A stretch of DNA of 64,000 bases from Advenella incenata (GCF_004217095.1 NZ_SHKO01000002.1:930001-994000), one strand, 5' to 3'; positions 42,889-52,941 are shown, numbered from the stretch's first letter. The notes: a model not told the origin generated them from the sequence alone. Numbers and translations: made by a program.

Positions 42889-43060
42889 GGGTTGTCCTGG
42901 TGAAGGCGGTTGCAGCCGTTGCGTTAGGCAAGCGGCGGGTACTAGCCACTATTTTCGGTAGAATGTGAACTGTATTATACGTCTGTTGCCAAAGCGGGCT
43001 GGTGGGAATCTGTCCGCCTGCCCATTGCGACAGCGGTCAAATTGAAACGGGCAGAAAAAA

Positions 43061-44485
43061 ATGAATCTATTGGCAACATTGCAGGACATCGTCGGCGCAG
43101 ATCATGTATTGACCGGGGCTGCGGCACAGCCGTATCTGACCGACTGGCGCGGCCGCTACACAGGTCAGGCGCTGGCCGTGGTGCGACCCGCCTCTGTCGA
43201 ACAGGTAGCGCAAGTGGTGCGCACCTGCGTGGAGCATCAGGCGCCCATGGTGCCGCAGGGTGGCAACACCGGTCTTTGCGGTGGCGCCACGCCCGATGGA
43301 CAGGGCAATAGTGTTGTGATCGCTCTTGCGCGCCTTAACCGCGTCCTGCAGGTGGATACGGCCGACGATACGATTACCGTGCAGGCCGGCTGCACCCTGC
43401 GCGAGGTGCAGCAGGCTGCCATTGAGGCAGACCGTTTGTTTCCGCTGAGTCTGGCTGCCGAAGGCAGTTGCACGATTGGCGGCAATCTGGCGACCAACGC
43501 GGGAGGCACGCAGGTGCTGCGCTATGGCAATACCCGTGACCTCACGCTAGGTCTGGAAGTGGTCACGGCAGACGGCGAGATCTGGCACGGCTTGCGCGGC
43601 CTGCGCAAGGACAATACGGGTTACGATTTGCGCGATCTGTATATCGGCAGCGAAGGCACGCTGGGTATCATTACCGCGGCAACGCTCAAACTGTACCCGC
43701 AGCCAGTGGCCAAGTGCACAGCCATGCTTGCCTTTAACGACATGCCGGCGGCCGTGCGGATGCTGGCGCGAGCCCGCAAGGGGTTCGGCGCGGCCCTGAC
43801 CGGTTTCGAACTCATTTCCCACTATTGCCTGGATTCGGTCACGCTGCAGTTTGACCAGCAGAAATGGCCGTTTGACGTTTCCGGCAGGCAGTGTCCCTGG
43901 TATGCGCTGCTGGAAATTTCTGACAGCGAAAGTGCCGATCATGCGCGCGAACGCTTTGAAGCGGTGGTGGGCCAGGCCATTGAAGATGGGGATGTGGTGG
44001 ACGCCGTGATCGCGGCCTCTATTGCGCAGAGCAACGAATTGTGGCATTTGCGTGAAAGCATTCCGCTGGCGGAAAAGCAGATGGGCAAAAACATCAAGCA
44101 CGATGTGTCGATTCCAGTCTCGCGCATGGCCGATTTTGTCGAGCAGACCAATGCGCAGTTGCAGGCGGCTTTTGCCGGCGTGCGCCATATTGTTTTTGGT
44201 CACCTGGGCGACGGCAACCTGCATTACAACGTGGCGGCGCCGGCAGGCTCGGACGAGACTGCTTTCCTGCAATTGCAGCCGCAAGTGTATCGGCTGGTAC
44301 ATGACAGTGTGCATGCCTTTGGCGGCTCGATCAGCGCCGAGCATGGAGTAGGGCAGTTGAAAAAAGACCTGCTGCCGCTATACAAATCCGAAGTGGAGCT
44401 GGCGCTGATGCGCAAGATCAAGCGTGCGCTGGATCCTCACATTCTGATGAACCCGGGCAAGGTCATCAATAGCGCTGACATTTAG
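43061..44485 (+). CDS. FAD-binding oxidoreductase, D-2-hydroxyacid (glycolate/lactate/hydroxyglutarate) type
   Basis: A 474-residue flavoprotein of the VAO/GlcD family. The FAD PCMH domain is seen in VPQGGNTGLCGGATP (about 65-79), NLATNAGGTQVLRYGNTRDL (about 142) and GSEGTLGIIT (about 196). The substrate domain ends with the family pattern FGHLGDGNLHYNV (about 381) and SAEHGVGQLKKD (about 426). The closest general match is a D-2-hydroxyglutarate or D-lactate dehydrogenase. The exact acid cannot be told. Its 3' end overlaps the convergent mutM by 20 bases. Confidence 0.88.
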   Translation: MNLLATLQDIVGADHVLTGAAAQPYLTDWRGRYTGQALAVVRPASVEQVAQVVRTCVEHQAPMVPQGGNTGLCGGATPDGQGNSVVIALARLNRVLQVDTADDTITVQAGCTLREVQQAAIEADRLFPLSLAAEGSCTIGGNLATNAGGTQVLRYGNTRDLTLGLEVVTADGEIWHGLRGLRKDNTGYDLRDLYIGSEGTLGIITAATLKLYPQPVAKCTAMLAFNDMPAAVRMLARARKGFGAALTGFELISHYCLDSVTLQFDQQKWPFDVSGRQCPWYALLEISDSESADHARERFEAVVGQAIEDGDVVDAVIAASIAQSNELWHLRESIPLAEKQMGKNIKHDVSIPVSRMADFVEQTNAQLQAAFAGVRHIVFGHLGDGNLHYNVAAPAGSDETAFLQLQPQVYRLVHDSVHAFGGSISAEHGVGQLKKDLLPLYKSEVELALMRKIKRALDPHILMNPGKVINSADI

Positions 44486-45293
44486 GACAGAAAAAAGTGG
44501 CGCGCTGGCCCTGCACGATTTTGCGTATCGGCGTGCCGCAGCTGCGGCAGGGCTGGTTCTCGCGGTCATAAACGGCCGCGTGAATCTCAAAATAGGCGCC
44601 TGGCTCGCCCTGCGTACCGGTGTAGTTGCGCAAGGTGCTGCCGCCCGAATCCAGCGCTTTTTCCAGCGTACTTAAAATAGCCGCATGCAGGCGCTGTGCT
44701 CTTGCCGGCGAAATGCGGTTTGCCGGCGTACGCGGATGAATGCGGGCGGCGAACAGGCTTTCCGATGCGTAAATATTGCCTACGCCCACCACAATCTGGC
44801 CGGCCAGCAGCGCCTGCTTGATGGCCACGCTGCGCCCCTGTAGCCCGGCATGGAGCATTTGCGGCGTGAAGGCCACATCAAAGGGTTCTATGCCCAGCCC
44901 GGCCAGCAAGGGGTGGGCTGCGACGGGCCCGGTGGCATGGTCGTGCCACAGGACTGCGCCAAAACGCCGCGGATCGTTCAGGCGGACTGTGACGCCATCG
45001 AAACACCACTCCACATGATCGTGCTTGCGCAAAAACTCACCCGCCTGGACATGGCGCAGCGATCCGGACATGCCCAGATGCACAAGCAGGGTACCGTGTT
45101 CGAAACGCAACAGCAGGTATTTACCCCGTCGCTCGCAGGCCAGCAATTGTTTGCCCTGCAAAATGAGATTGAGCTCGGGCGTAACCGGCCAGCGCATCCG
45201 CGCTTCGTGCACGTGGACCGCAAGCAGCCGCTTGCCGGTAATGATCATGTCCAGGCCACGGCGGGTGGTTTCAACTTCAGGTAGTTCAGGCAT
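44466..45293 (-). CDS. mutM: Formamidopyrimidine-DNA glycosylase
   Basis: A 275-residue base-excision repair enzyme that removes 8-oxoguanine and cuts the abasic site. The start at 45293 gives the invariant MPELPEVETTRRG, in which Pro2 is the nucleophile and Glu3 catalytic; the frame itself runs to a GTG at 45314. The helix-two-turn-helix region (GVGNIYASESLFAARIHP, about 166) and the C-terminal Cys4 zinc finger (CRSCGT...FFCPKC) are intact. Divergent from the TPR gene with a 149-bp spacer. Confidence 0.96.
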   Translation of the reverse strand: MPELPEVETTRRGLDMIITGKRLLAVHVHEARMRWPVTPELNLILQGKQLLACERRGKYLLLRFEHGTLLVHLGMSGSLRHVQAGEFLRKHDHVEWCFDGVTVRLNDPRRFGAVLWHDHATGPVAAHPLLAGLGIEPFDVAFTPQMLHAGLQGRSVAIKQALLAGQIVVGVGNIYASESLFAARIHPRTPANRISPARAQRLHAAILSTLEKALDSGGSTLRNYTGTQGEPGAYFEIHAAVYDRENQPCRSCGTPIRKIVQGQRATFFCPKCQRY

Positions 45294-45442
45294 AGGAAAA
45301 ATGGGGGCGCCCACGGCGCGCGCAAAGGCACGCCGACGCAGATAAAATGCTTATGTTTTAAGGATTTATTAATAATAACTAAGCAGGGATGATAACATTT
45401 GTTTTTTGTTATCAGCCACTGCCTCGCTTGCCTGTGATCCCG

Positions 45443-47224
45443 ATGAAAAGCGTTATTCGCGCCGCAGCCCTTGTTGCTCCGCTCATGTGGGCTGCGCTCG
45501 CACATGCCCAGTTTGACCAGCCGGTAGACCGGCGTGCCATGCTGGACTTTTTGTCGAACGAGCAGGCCAAGCCCGTGACACTGGTCAACCATACCGAAGC
45601 TGACGATATTTATCGTTTGCTCATCATGGAAATTGCCGCCCAGGAAGGCAAAACCGATCTGGCGGCAGAAACGGCGATGGCGCTGGCGCGCGAGCGGAAA
45701 ATGCCGCGCATGGCCAAACGCGCCATGCATTTGTATATGGCCACCTCCCAACCCCGACAGGCAGCCGTGGCGGCGCGCCTGTGGAGCCAGCTGGCGCCCG
45801 GAGATGAAGAAGCCGTGGCAGCCACGCTGGCGCTTTCGGCCAGCAACGGCGATACGGCTGGCATTGTCAAGGCGCTGCGCGAGCGCATCGCCAAGGCCGG
45901 CAACAAGGATCGGGCCCTGTACCAGGCCGCCGCCGTGGTGGCGCGCATGAAGGACAAGCAGGAAGCGCTCGAGGTCTTTACAGAGGTTATTCACAAGAAC
46001 GGTGACAATTTTTCGGTCGCGCACCTGTTGCTGGCAGACTTGGCGGCCCAGGCGGGCAATCCGGTGCTGGCCTGGGAAGCGGCGCGCAAATCGCTCACGC
46101 TCGATTCCGACTCCGATGCCGCTGCCGAGCGCGTATTGCAATACGGCGTCAAAATCAATCACGACCTGGCCATGTCGCTGGGGCGCAAGTTCATCACCGC
46201 CCATCCCAATATCCGCCGGGTTCGCCTGCTGTATATCAGCCAACTGGTCGAAGACAAGAAGTTTGAGCCTGCCCTGGCCGATCTGACGCGTATGCGCAAG
46301 GCCTTTCCCGAGGACTTTGACCTGCTGTACCTGGAGGCCCAGGTCAATTACCAGGCCAAACATTATAAAACGGCACGTGCGCGCCTGACCGAGTTCCTGC
46401 AGGTGCAGGGGCAGCGGCGCGAGGCATTGTCAGATGCTGAAACCAACGCTCAGGGGCAGTCGACCGATGCGCGCGTGTTGTTTGCCCAGATTGACGAAGA
46501 TGAAGGCAAGTATCGCGATGCGATTGCCCAACTGGACAAAATCGATGAATTGGCAGCCCTGCCGCAAGTTCGCATGAAACAGGCGGCGCTCTACGGCAAG
46601 CTTGGAGAACTGAGCAAAGCCATGGCGCTGATCGCCGACATTCGCACCGAGACCCGCGACGACAAAATCATTGTTGAACTGGCGGGCGCGCAGGTGCTTG
46701 CCGCTGCCGGACGCACCGACAGGGCAGTCGCCCGCCTGGTTCAGGCCGACAAGGCGCTGCCTGACAGCCCGGCCATCAAATATGACCTGGCCATGCTGTA
46801 CGAGCGTCAGGGCAAAATCGTTGAAATGGAAACCCTGCTGCGGCAGGTGATCGCGCTCAAGCCCGACTCGCCGGATGCCTATAACGCATTGGGTTATGTC
46901 TTTGCCGACCAGAATATTAATCTGGACCAGGCGCAAACGCTGCTGGACAAGGCGGTGCAACTGGCGCCGGGTAATCCCTTCATTCTTGACAGCATGGGCT
47001 GGCTGCAATTTCGGCTGGGCAATGACGCGCTGGCCAGCCAGTATCTGGAAAATGCCTTCGAGTTGTCGCCGCAAGCCGATATTGCAGCCCATCTAGCCGA
47101 AATCTACTGGGCCAATGGCGACAAAAAACGGGCCCGGGCGCTGCTCAAACAGGGCTGGCAACTGGACAAAGAAAACCCGACGCTCAAAGAAACCCTCAAA
47201 CGACTGGGAGTCCGCCTCAAATGA
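45443..47224 (+). CDS. Tetratricopeptide-repeat protein, exported
   Basis: A 593-residue protein with a signal peptide (MKSVIRAAALVAPLMWAALAHA) from ATG 45443; the frame is open to 45389. About a dozen TPR units cover residues 60-585; clear ones are near 480-560 (AYNALGYVFADQNINLDQAQTLLDKA and GWLQFRLGNDALASQYLENA patterns). It is a helical adaptor rather than an enzyme. This gene just before lolB is a standing feature of betaproteobacterial genomes, suggesting a link with outer-membrane or envelope assembly. It overlaps lolB by ATGA. Confidence 0.87.
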   Translation: MKSVIRAAALVAPLMWAALAHAQFDQPVDRRAMLDFLSNEQAKPVTLVNHTEADDIYRLLIMEIAAQEGKTDLAAETAMALARERKMPRMAKRAMHLYMATSQPRQAAVAARLWSQLAPGDEEAVAATLALSASNGDTAGIVKALRERIAKAGNKDRALYQAAAVVARMKDKQEALEVFTEVIHKNGDNFSVAHLLLADLAAQAGNPVLAWEAARKSLTLDSDSDAAAERVLQYGVKINHDLAMSLGRKFITAHPNIRRVRLLYISQLVEDKKFEPALADLTRMRKAFPEDFDLLYLEAQVNYQAKHYKTARARLTEFLQVQGQRREALSDAETNAQGQSTDARVLFAQIDEDEGKYRDAIAQLDKIDELAALPQVRMKQAALYGKLGELSKAMALIADIRTETRDDKIIVELAGAQVLAAAGRTDRAVARLVQADKALPDSPAIKYDLAMLYERQGKIVEMETLLRQVIALKPDSPDAYNALGYVFADQNINLDQAQTLLDKAVQLAPGNPFILDSMGWLQFRLGNDALASQYLENAFELSPQADIAAHLAEIYWANGDKKRARALLKQGWQLDKENPTLKETLKRLGVRLK

Positions 47225-47832
47225 ATGTACGCGCTTTACATCGCTATACCCGATTGACCGCTATCTGCCTGGTGGCTGCAACACTGGCTGCATGTTCGAC
47301 CGTGCCCACCCAGCCCCCGGCTTCACAGGCCGCCCGTGCCGACGGCACGTTCGAGCGTTCGGGGCGCTTTGCCCTGACCGTTTATGATCGCAGCGCAGAG
47401 CGCAATCGCGACTCGGTGCAGGGCGGTTTTACCTGGCTGGATACGGGGGCGGTGCTGACGCTGGACCTGACCAATCCGCTGGGTTCTACCCTGGCCCGGG
47501 TGGTGGTGGCCGATAACCAGGCGGTGCTGACGCGTTCTAACGGTCAGCGCACGGTCGCCAGCGATCCCGATGCGTTGGTGGCTGAGGTGTTGGGCAGCCC
47601 GATCCCGGTCAGCGGCATGCGCAGCTGGCTCAAGGGTCAGCGCAATAGCCTGGGGCATGGCCAGCGTACGGCAGGGCAGGCCGGTGCAGCCCAGGGCGCC
47701 CAGACGTTTGACGAAGCAGGCTGGCGGGTGAATATGTCCGATTTCGATAGCAACGGCCCCACACGCCTGAACTTTGAGCGCACTATGGCGGGCGACCGCA
47801 TTACCGTTCGCGTGGTAACCGAGAGCGAATGA
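47221..47832 (+). CDS. lolB: Outer-membrane lipoprotein receptor LolB
   Basis: A 203-residue lipoprotein with lipobox LAAC (Cys at residue 25) after a short signal peptide. It receives lipoproteins from LolA and inserts them in the outer membrane. Family features include the strand RFALTVYDR...GGFTWLDTG and the following loop with LTNPLGSTLARV, and length about 200. Start and stop overlap the TPR gene and ispE by ATGA, the usual lolB-ispE coupling. Confidence 0.93.
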   Translation: MNVRALHRYTRLTAICLVAATLAACSTVPTQPPASQAARADGTFERSGRFALTVYDRSAERNRDSVQGGFTWLDTGAVLTLDLTNPLGSTLARVVVADNQAVLTRSNGQRTVASDPDALVAEVLGSPIPVSGMRSWLKGQRNSLGHGQRTAGQAGAAQGAQTFDEAGWRVNMSDFDSNGPTRLNFERTMAGDRITVRVVTESE

Positions 47833-48725
47833 AGTCTTTGCATGACGTTGCTGCGCCGGCCAAGCTGAACCTGTTTCTGCATGTCACCGGCAGGCGTGCC
47901 GATGGCTACCATCTGCTGCAAACGGTTTTTACCTTTGTTGACCTGGCCGACCGGCTGCATTTCACCTTGCGTGACGATGGGCGTATTGTGCGCAGCACCG
48001 ATATTCCTGGTGTGCCTCATGATCAGGATTTGATCGTACGGGCGGCACGTCTGCTTCAGCAGCATGCCGCGCCTCAGAGTGGCGCAGCCGCTGGCGTGAC
48101 CATTGCCGTAGATAAACAGATTCCAGCCGGCGGCGGCCTGGGTGGGGGCTCCAGCGATGCGGCCAGCACCCTGATTGCGCTCAATCGCCTGTGGGGTTGC
48201 GGTTTTTCCCGCGAAACCCTGCAGGCCCTGGGCCTGACGCTGGGCGCGGATGTACCGGTTTTTGTCTTCGGTGAATCGGCTTTTGCCCAGGGCGTGGGCG
48301 AGGCGCTGGCCGCCTGTCCGGTGCCGCAAGCGTCATATGTCGTGTTTGTGCCAGCAATCAGTGTCGCAACTGCAACAGTTTTTGCTTATCCTGATTTGAC
48401 ACGGGACACAAAATCCTTCATAATGCACGACTTTGCTGGACATGATATTCATCAGTTTGGCAGAAATGATCTACAGGCAGCAGCATGTGCCCTTTTCAAA
48501 CCGCTTTCGCTTATTGTCGGCTGGCTTGAATCCCTGGGTATACAGGCCAGAATGACAGGATCGGGTGCGTGTTTTTTTGCGTCGTTCGATACTGCTGATC
48601 AGGCTCAGGCATGCAGGCAGCGTGTAGAATCTGCGCTTGCTTCTCATCCAGAGGCAAGCCAGTGGATAAAACAGGTCGTTGTCTGTCAAGGCATCAACCG
48701 GCATCCGCTGTATAATTGGATATAG
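47829..48725 (+). CDS. ispE: 4-diphosphocytidyl-2-C-methyl-D-erythritol kinase
   Basis: A 298-residue GHMP kinase of the MEP isoprenoid pathway. Substrate start APAKLNLFLHVTGRRADGYHLLQTVF (about 9-34), ATP loop PAGGGLGGGSSDAAS (about 98-112) and the C-terminal MTGSGACFFASF (about 240) are intact. It is followed within five bases by the tRNA-Gln gene, so the tRNA is likely processed from the lolB-ispE transcript. Confidence 0.97.
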   Translation: MKSLHDVAAPAKLNLFLHVTGRRADGYHLLQTVFTFVDLADRLHFTLRDDGRIVRSTDIPGVPHDQDLIVRAARLLQQHAAPQSGAAAGVTIAVDKQIPAGGGLGGGSSDAASTLIALNRLWGCGFSRETLQALGLTLGADVPVFVFGESAFAQGVGEALAACPVPQASYVVFVPAISVATATVFAYPDLTRDTKSFIMHDFAGHDIHQFGRNDLQAAACALFKPLSLIVGWLESLGIQARMTGSGACFFASFDTADQAQACRQRVESALASHPEASQWIKQVVVCQGINRHPLYNWI

Positions 48726-48729
48726 AATT

Positions 48730-48806
48730 TGGGGCGTCGCCAAGCTGGTTAAGGCACTGGATTTTGATTCCAGCATGCGAAGGTTCGAATCCTTCCGCCC
48801 CAGCCA
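48730..48806 (+). tRNA. tRNA-Gln (anticodon TTG)
   Basis: A 77-base tRNA with encoded CCA. Acceptor TGGGGCG pairs with CGCCCCA; discriminator G; anticodon stem CTGGA/TCCAG (48757-48761 / 48769-48773) around loop TTTTGAT with anticodon TTG at 48764-48766; T arm contains GGTTCGAATCC. It lies five bases after ispE and before a terminator. Confidence 0.97.
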
Positions 48807-48827
48807 AATTCGTACTGCATGTGCGGA

Positions 48828-48877
48828 AACCGTGAATAAGCCGCTATAAACCGGTATGTGCTTATCACGGTTTTTTT
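48828..48877 (+). terminator. Intrinsic terminator after tRNA-Gln
   Basis: AACCGTG(A)ATAAG (48828-48840) pairs with CTTATCACGGTT (48861-48872) with one bulged A, followed by a seven-T run. It closes the TPR-lolB-ispE-tRNA unit and isolates prs, which starts 26 bases later. Confidence 0.8.
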
Positions 48878-48902
48878 ATTCACTTCACCGATTCCAGTCA
48901 TC

Positions 48903-49853
48903 ATGACCAACACTAATTTCATGATTTTTACCGGCACAGCCAATCCTAGGCTTGCCGTAGACGTCGTTAATCATTTGGACATGTCGCTGGGCAAAATGAC
49001 CGTCGGTCGTTTTTCTGACGGTGAAGTCATGGTGGAAATCCTGGAAAACGTACGGGGCCGCGATGTATTCGTGCTGCAGCCCACCTGCGCGCCTACCAAC
49101 GACAATCTCATGGAAATCATGACGATGGTCGATGCACTGCGCCGCGCTTCGGCCGGCCGTATTACCGCTGCCATCCCGTACTTCGGCTATGCCCGGCAGG
49201 ATCGCCGGCCGCGTTCGGCTCGCGTAGCCATCACGGCAAAAGTGGTTGCCAACATGCTGCAAAGCGTGGGCGTCGATCGCCTGCTGACCATGGACCTGCA
49301 CGCAGACCAGATCCAGGGCTTTTTTGATATTCCGGTAGATAACATCTACGCCGCTCCCGTGCTGCTGGCCGATATCGGTCAGCGCGGTTTCAAGGACCTG
49401 GTGGTTGTGTCTCCCGACATTGGTGGTGTGGTCCGTGCCCGTGCGCTGGCCAAACAGCTGGAAGCAGACCTGGCGATTATTGACAAGCGTCGTCCGCGCG
49501 CCAATGTATCCGAGGTCATGAATATTATCGGTGAGGTCGATGGCCGCACCTGTATCATTATGGACGACATGGTCGACACCGCCGGCACGTTGTGCAAGGC
49601 GGCTTCTGCGCTTAAAGAGCGCGGCGCCGGTGCCGTCTACGCTTATTGTACGCATGCCGTGCTCTCTGGTGGGGCGGTTGGCCGCATCGCCGAATCCGAG
49701 CTGGACGAACTGGTAGTGACAGACACCATTCCGCTGTCCCAGGAAGCGGCCGATTGCACGCGCATCCGCCAGCTTTCCAGCGCATCATTGCTGGGCGAGA
49801 CCATTCTGCGTATTTCCCATGCAGAATCAGTCAGTTCACTGTTTGTAGAATAA
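48903..49853 (+). CDS. prs: Ribose-phosphate pyrophosphokinase
   Basis: A 316-residue enzyme forming PRPP from ribose 5-phosphate and ATP. ATG 48903 is used; the frame opens earlier within the terminator. Typical start [17 protein letters not shown], flexible loop [22 protein letters not shown] (about 98), metal site [11 protein letters not shown] (about 130), and PRPP-binding motif [15 protein letters not shown] (about 220). No strong ribosome site is visible, and the promoter is not obvious because a terminator ends 25 bases upstream. Confidence 0.97.
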   Translation: MTNTNFMIFTGTANPRLAVDVVNHLDMSLGKMTVGRFSDGEVMVEILENVRGRDVFVLQPTCAPTNDNLMEIMTMVDALRRASAGRITAAIPYFGYARQDRRPRSARVAITAKVVANMLQSVGVDRLLTMDLHADQIQGFFDIPVDNIYAAPVLLADIGQRGFKDLVVVSPDIGGVVRARALAKQLEADLAIIDKRRPRANVSEVMNIIGEVDGRTCIIMDDMVDTAGTLCKAASALKERGAGAVYAYCTHAVLSGGAVGRIAESELDELVVTDTIPLSQEAADCTRIRQLSSASLLGETILRISHAESVSSLFVE

Positions 49854-49957
49854 GAATTTGATCCGTTGCTGGTCGCGGCAGCGGGTCGGGTGGCTGAGCC
49901 AACCGGTTCAGCCTTTTTGAAAATACCGTAAACGGTATTGTTTATTTGGAGTTCTCC

Positions 49958-50608
49958 ATGAAATTTGAAGCCACCACGCGTAGCGTTCAGGGATCGAGTG
50001 CGAGCCGCCGCCTGCGTCGCGCCGGCCGTGTACCGGCCATTGTTTATGGTGGAAAAGGCGAAGCGCAAAGCATCGAACTTGACCACAATGAAATTTTCCA
50101 CGCACTGCGTAAAGAGCCATTTCATACGTCCGTACTGGACATGATGCTCGACGGCAAAAAGCAAACCGTTCTGCTGCGCGCCGTGCAATGGCACTCGTAC
50201 AAACAGCTCGTGCTGCATGTGGATTTTCAGCGTGTCAACGCCAACGAAGCGCTTACAACACGTATTCCTTTCCACTTTATCAACGGTGATGAATCTCCTG
50301 CCGTCAAACAGCAAGGTGCAACCATTTCGCACGTTCTGAACGACATCGAGATCACCTGCCTGCCTAAAGACCTGCCTCAGTTCATCGAAGTAGACCTGGG
50401 CAACCTGCAAGCCAATGAAGTTGTGCATCTGTCAGACGTTAAAGTCCCGGCCGGTGTTGAGTTTCTGGGTATTGGCGAAGAAAGCCCCGTACTGGCCACT
50501 GCAACTGTGATTGCAGAAAGTCCTGACGAGGATCCGCCATCTGCTGCTGATGTTAGCGCGGCCGAAGCAGAAAAATCTGACAAGCCAGCCGAAGACGACG
50601 CCAAGTAA
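49958..50608 (+). CDS. rplY: 50S ribosomal protein L25, long Ctc form
   Basis: A 216-residue ribosomal protein binding 5S rRNA. ATG 49958 follows TTGGAG. Residues 1-95 are the L25 fold (RRAGRVPAIVYGG, HNEIFHAL, VQWHSYKQLVLHVDFQRV) and the rest is the Ctc/TL5 beta domain with a Glu/Ala-rich tail (AEAEKSDKPAEDDAK). Standard neighbour of prs and pth. Confidence 0.96.
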   Translation: MKFEATTRSVQGSSASRRLRRAGRVPAIVYGGKGEAQSIELDHNEIFHALRKEPFHTSVLDMMLDGKKQTVLLRAVQWHSYKQLVLHVDFQRVNANEALTTRIPFHFINGDESPAVKQQGATISHVLNDIEITCLPKDLPQFIEVDLGNLQANEVVHLSDVKVPAGVEFLGIGEESPVLATATVIAESPDEDPPSAADVSAAEAEKSDKPAEDDAK

Positions 50609-50683
50609 GTCTCGAATGTGTTACTTTGCCTGAAGGCAGGGTAACGCGGGCCGGCCTTGTCGGTCAGGCCATTATGTTGGTAC

Positions 50684-50719
50684 ACCCCCGCAGTGCGTTC
50701 GCATTTCGGGGGTTTGTTT
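50684..50719 (+). terminator. Hairpin terminator between rplY and pth
   Basis: ACCCCCG (50684-50690) pairs with CGGGGGT (50707-50713), followed by TTGTTT. A second hairpin without T run (GTTAC...GTAAC at about 50619-50645) precedes it. It could end the prs-rplY transcript or reduce readthrough into pth, which starts 25 bases later. Confidence 0.65.
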
Positions 50720-50743
50720 CGTAAACTGCAGGGAATTTTGTAC

Positions 50744-51349
50744 ATGGCTTCGTTGCCTATCCGTCTGATTGTCGGGCTGGGAAATCCCGGTCAGCAGTAT
50801 GAATCCACGCGCCACAATGCGGGGTTCTGGCTTGCCGACCACTACGCTGACGACCTGAAGACCCAGTTCACCCTGGAAACCGGCTTTTTCGGACAACTGG
50901 CGCGTGCGCGTCACGACGGCGAGGCCGTTTATCTGCTCAAGCCCGTCACGTACATGAACCGCTCTGGTCAATCTGTGGGCGCGGTGGCGCGGTTCTTCAA
51001 GATTGAACCCGAACAGGTACTGGTGCTGCATGACGAACTGGATCTGGCGCCGGGCGAGGTCAAGTTGAAAAAAGGTGGCGGTCACGCCGGCCATAACGGG
51101 CTGCGCGATATTCAGGCAGCACTGGGCACCAGCGACTATTGGCGCATGCGGCTGGGCATTGGTCATCCGCGCAGTCGTGGTCTGGCCCAGGGCGTGGCCG
51201 ATTACGTGCTGTCCATGCCGGCCAAGGAAGATATGCCGCTGATCGACAATGAAATCGACTGTGCCAGACTGGTGCTCGGGCCCCTGCTCGATGGTGATTT
51301 TGCCGCGGCTTCGCGCCGTCTTGCCGCCGCGCGCGAGGCGCGGTCATGA
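50744..51349 (+). CDS. pth: Peptidyl-tRNA hydrolase
   Basis: A 201-residue enzyme that releases tRNA from peptidyl-tRNA. ATG 50744 gives the family start [21 protein letters not shown], including the catalytic His; [14 protein letters not shown] (about 63), DELDLAPG (about 97) and [13 protein letters not shown] (about 108) follow. The frame is open upstream but has no family match there. Overlaps the next gene by ATGA. Confidence 0.97.
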   Translation: MASLPIRLIVGLGNPGQQYESTRHNAGFWLADHYADDLKTQFTLETGFFGQLARARHDGEAVYLLKPVTYMNRSGQSVGAVARFFKIEPEQVLVLHDELDLAPGEVKLKKGGGHAGHNGLRDIQAALGTSDYWRMRLGIGHPRSRGLAQGVADYVLSMPAKEDMPLIDNEIDCARLVLGPLLDGDFAAASRRLAAAREARS

Positions 51350-52086
51350 ACACCGCGACTTTCGGCGCCGATCTTAAAGTGTTCCTGCGCTTTGTGCGCA
51401 GGCCGCGCTTTACCCCACGCATTGCCCAGAGAGGCGGTGGTTCGGGTTGGTGGCGCGACTGGTATCCGAATCTGCGTTTTGCCCGCATGCTGTCCTGGGT
51501 AGCCCTGTTATGGTTTGTAAATCTGTTCGTTCTGGCGCCGTTGGCCCTGAGCGCAGCAGAAAGTGGTGGCGCCCAGCACCGGCTGGACCCGGACAATATT
51601 CCCTGGCTGATGGCCGTGCTGTGGGCGCCGCTGGTCGAGGAAATGCTGTTTCGCTACAGCCTGCGTTATCCCCGTGCGATTCTGTGGGTATTGCCGGTGA
51701 TGATGATGGTGGTCTTTTCGGGGCCATCGTGGCTGAGCGCCGGCGCATTTATCCTGGTGCTGGCGCTGCTTGCTGCTCTCAAGTTCCGGGGTTTTACCGG
51801 TCATGACGAAGCACTGCCATGGCGCATACGCAAACTGTATGTACAATGGTTTCCCTGGATCTTTCACCTGTCAGTGCTGGTTTTCGCCTTTGTGCATCTG
51901 AATAATTTCAAGCTGAACGAGACGCCCTGGTGGATGTATCCGGTCATGGTCATGCCGCAATGGATGACCGGACTGGTCCTGGCCTGGATGCGCGTGCGTT
52001 CCGGGATCGGCACATCGATCCTGATGCATATGATGTTCAATGGCGGGCCGCTGCTGCTGATCTGGCTGATGTTGCAGGGTCGGTAG
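51346..52086 (+). CDS. CPBP-family intramembrane protease-like membrane protein
   Basis: A 246-residue protein with about six membrane spans. The three metal-site motifs of the CPBP (Rce1/Abi) family are present: EEMLFR (about residue 98), FAFVH (about 184) and HMMFN (about 228). These proteins are putative prenyl-protein-type or regulated intramembrane proteases; bacterial roles are mostly unknown. It is coupled to pth by an ATGA overlap, which may only be genomic economy. Confidence 0.8.
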   Translation: MNTATFGADLKVFLRFVRRPRFTPRIAQRGGGSGWWRDWYPNLRFARMLSWVALLWFVNLFVLAPLALSAAESGGAQHRLDPDNIPWLMAVLWAPLVEEMLFRYSLRYPRAILWVLPVMMMVVFSGPSWLSAGAFILVLALLAALKFRGFTGHDEALPWRIRKLYVQWFPWIFHLSVLVFAFVHLNNFKLNETPWWMYPVMVMPQWMTGLVLAWMRVRSGIGTSILMHMMFNGGPLLLIWLMLQGR

Positions 52087-52205
52087 GACGATGTGAGACG
52101 TCGGGTTGCGGTACTTTTGGCATTTGTTGTATCCGGCCATTTACACGTGGCCGCTGGCAATCGCTGTATATTCAATCAATCGCGATTCATAGATAGGAGC
52201 AGCAT

Positions 52206-52604
52206 ATGCGAATTTATGTAACGAGCGTGTTTGTTGATGATCAGGCCAGGGCATTGGATTTTTACACCAATATTCTGGGTTTCCAAATAAAGCATGACGT
52301 TCCCGCAGGCGACTATCGCTGGCTGACGGTTGTATCCAGGGAGCAGCCCGAGGGCGTGGAGCTGTTGCTCGAACCTGGCGCGCACCCGGCAGTGGCGCCA
52401 TACAAAGCGGCTCTGGTCAGGGACGGCATACCTGCCACATCCTTTGAAGTGGACGATCTGGACGCCGAGGTTGACCGGTTGACGCAGCGTGGCGTGCGCT
52501 TTACGGTGCAGCCCATGGATGCAGGGCCGGTGCGGATGGCAGTGTTTGACGATACCTGCGGTAATTTGATTCAAATCATTCAGATGGTTGACGCGCCGCA
52601 GTGA
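52206..52604 (+). CDS. VOC (glyoxalase/bleomycin-resistance fold) family protein
   Basis: A 132-residue protein with the paired beta-alpha-beta-beta-beta modules of the vicinal oxygen chelate fold: start VTSVFVDDQARALDFYTNILGFQIKHD, then EGVELLLEP and the end FDDTCGNLIQIIQM. Ribosome site AGGAG is good. Members include glyoxalases, dioxygenases and antibiotic-binding proteins; the substrate cannot be told. Stands alone between two gaps. Confidence 0.85.
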   Translation: MRIYVTSVFVDDQARALDFYTNILGFQIKHDVPAGDYRWLTVVSREQPEGVELLLEPGAHPAVAPYKAALVRDGIPATSFEVDDLDAEVDRLTQRGVRFTVQPMDAGPVRMAVFDDTCGNLIQIIQMVDAPQ

Positions 52605-52941
52605 CATCCGTTGCAGGGATACGGTCCGGTGCAAGGTCGCCCGGTCTGGACGGCGCAATCGACGATGTGATCATTGCGCTGGCGGCATCAGACATTGCAC
52701 TATTGGTCCTATTATGTAACGCCACCAGTATTCTTCTTGCAGATCATGCAAGCGCATGAAGTAGAGCGTCAGAGAGGGTTACAATCAACGTTTTGCGCAA
52801 AACCCGTAGCGCTTCGCGTCGCGTGAGCCGATTGACCGGTTTTGTCTGCAACAGCAATTACTGATTACACATCGCGTTCGTGGATCCGGACAGACCGGGT
52901 TCCCCGTGAGGACGCATGTGCCCGAAATTCAAGGAAATTCA
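52605..52941. other. Intergenic region before ychF
   Basis: A 337-bp stretch without a gene. I see no terminator with a T run and no clear promoter (a TTGACC at 52832 lacks a good -10 partner). It presumably holds the ychF promoter; a ribosome site AGGAAA lies directly before ATG 52942. Confidence 0.5.

Noticed and set aside
45245-46363. 372-residue minus-strand open frame opposite the TPR gene start and mutM
   Set aside because: Overlaps the TPR signal-peptide gene and the mutM start; no motif.
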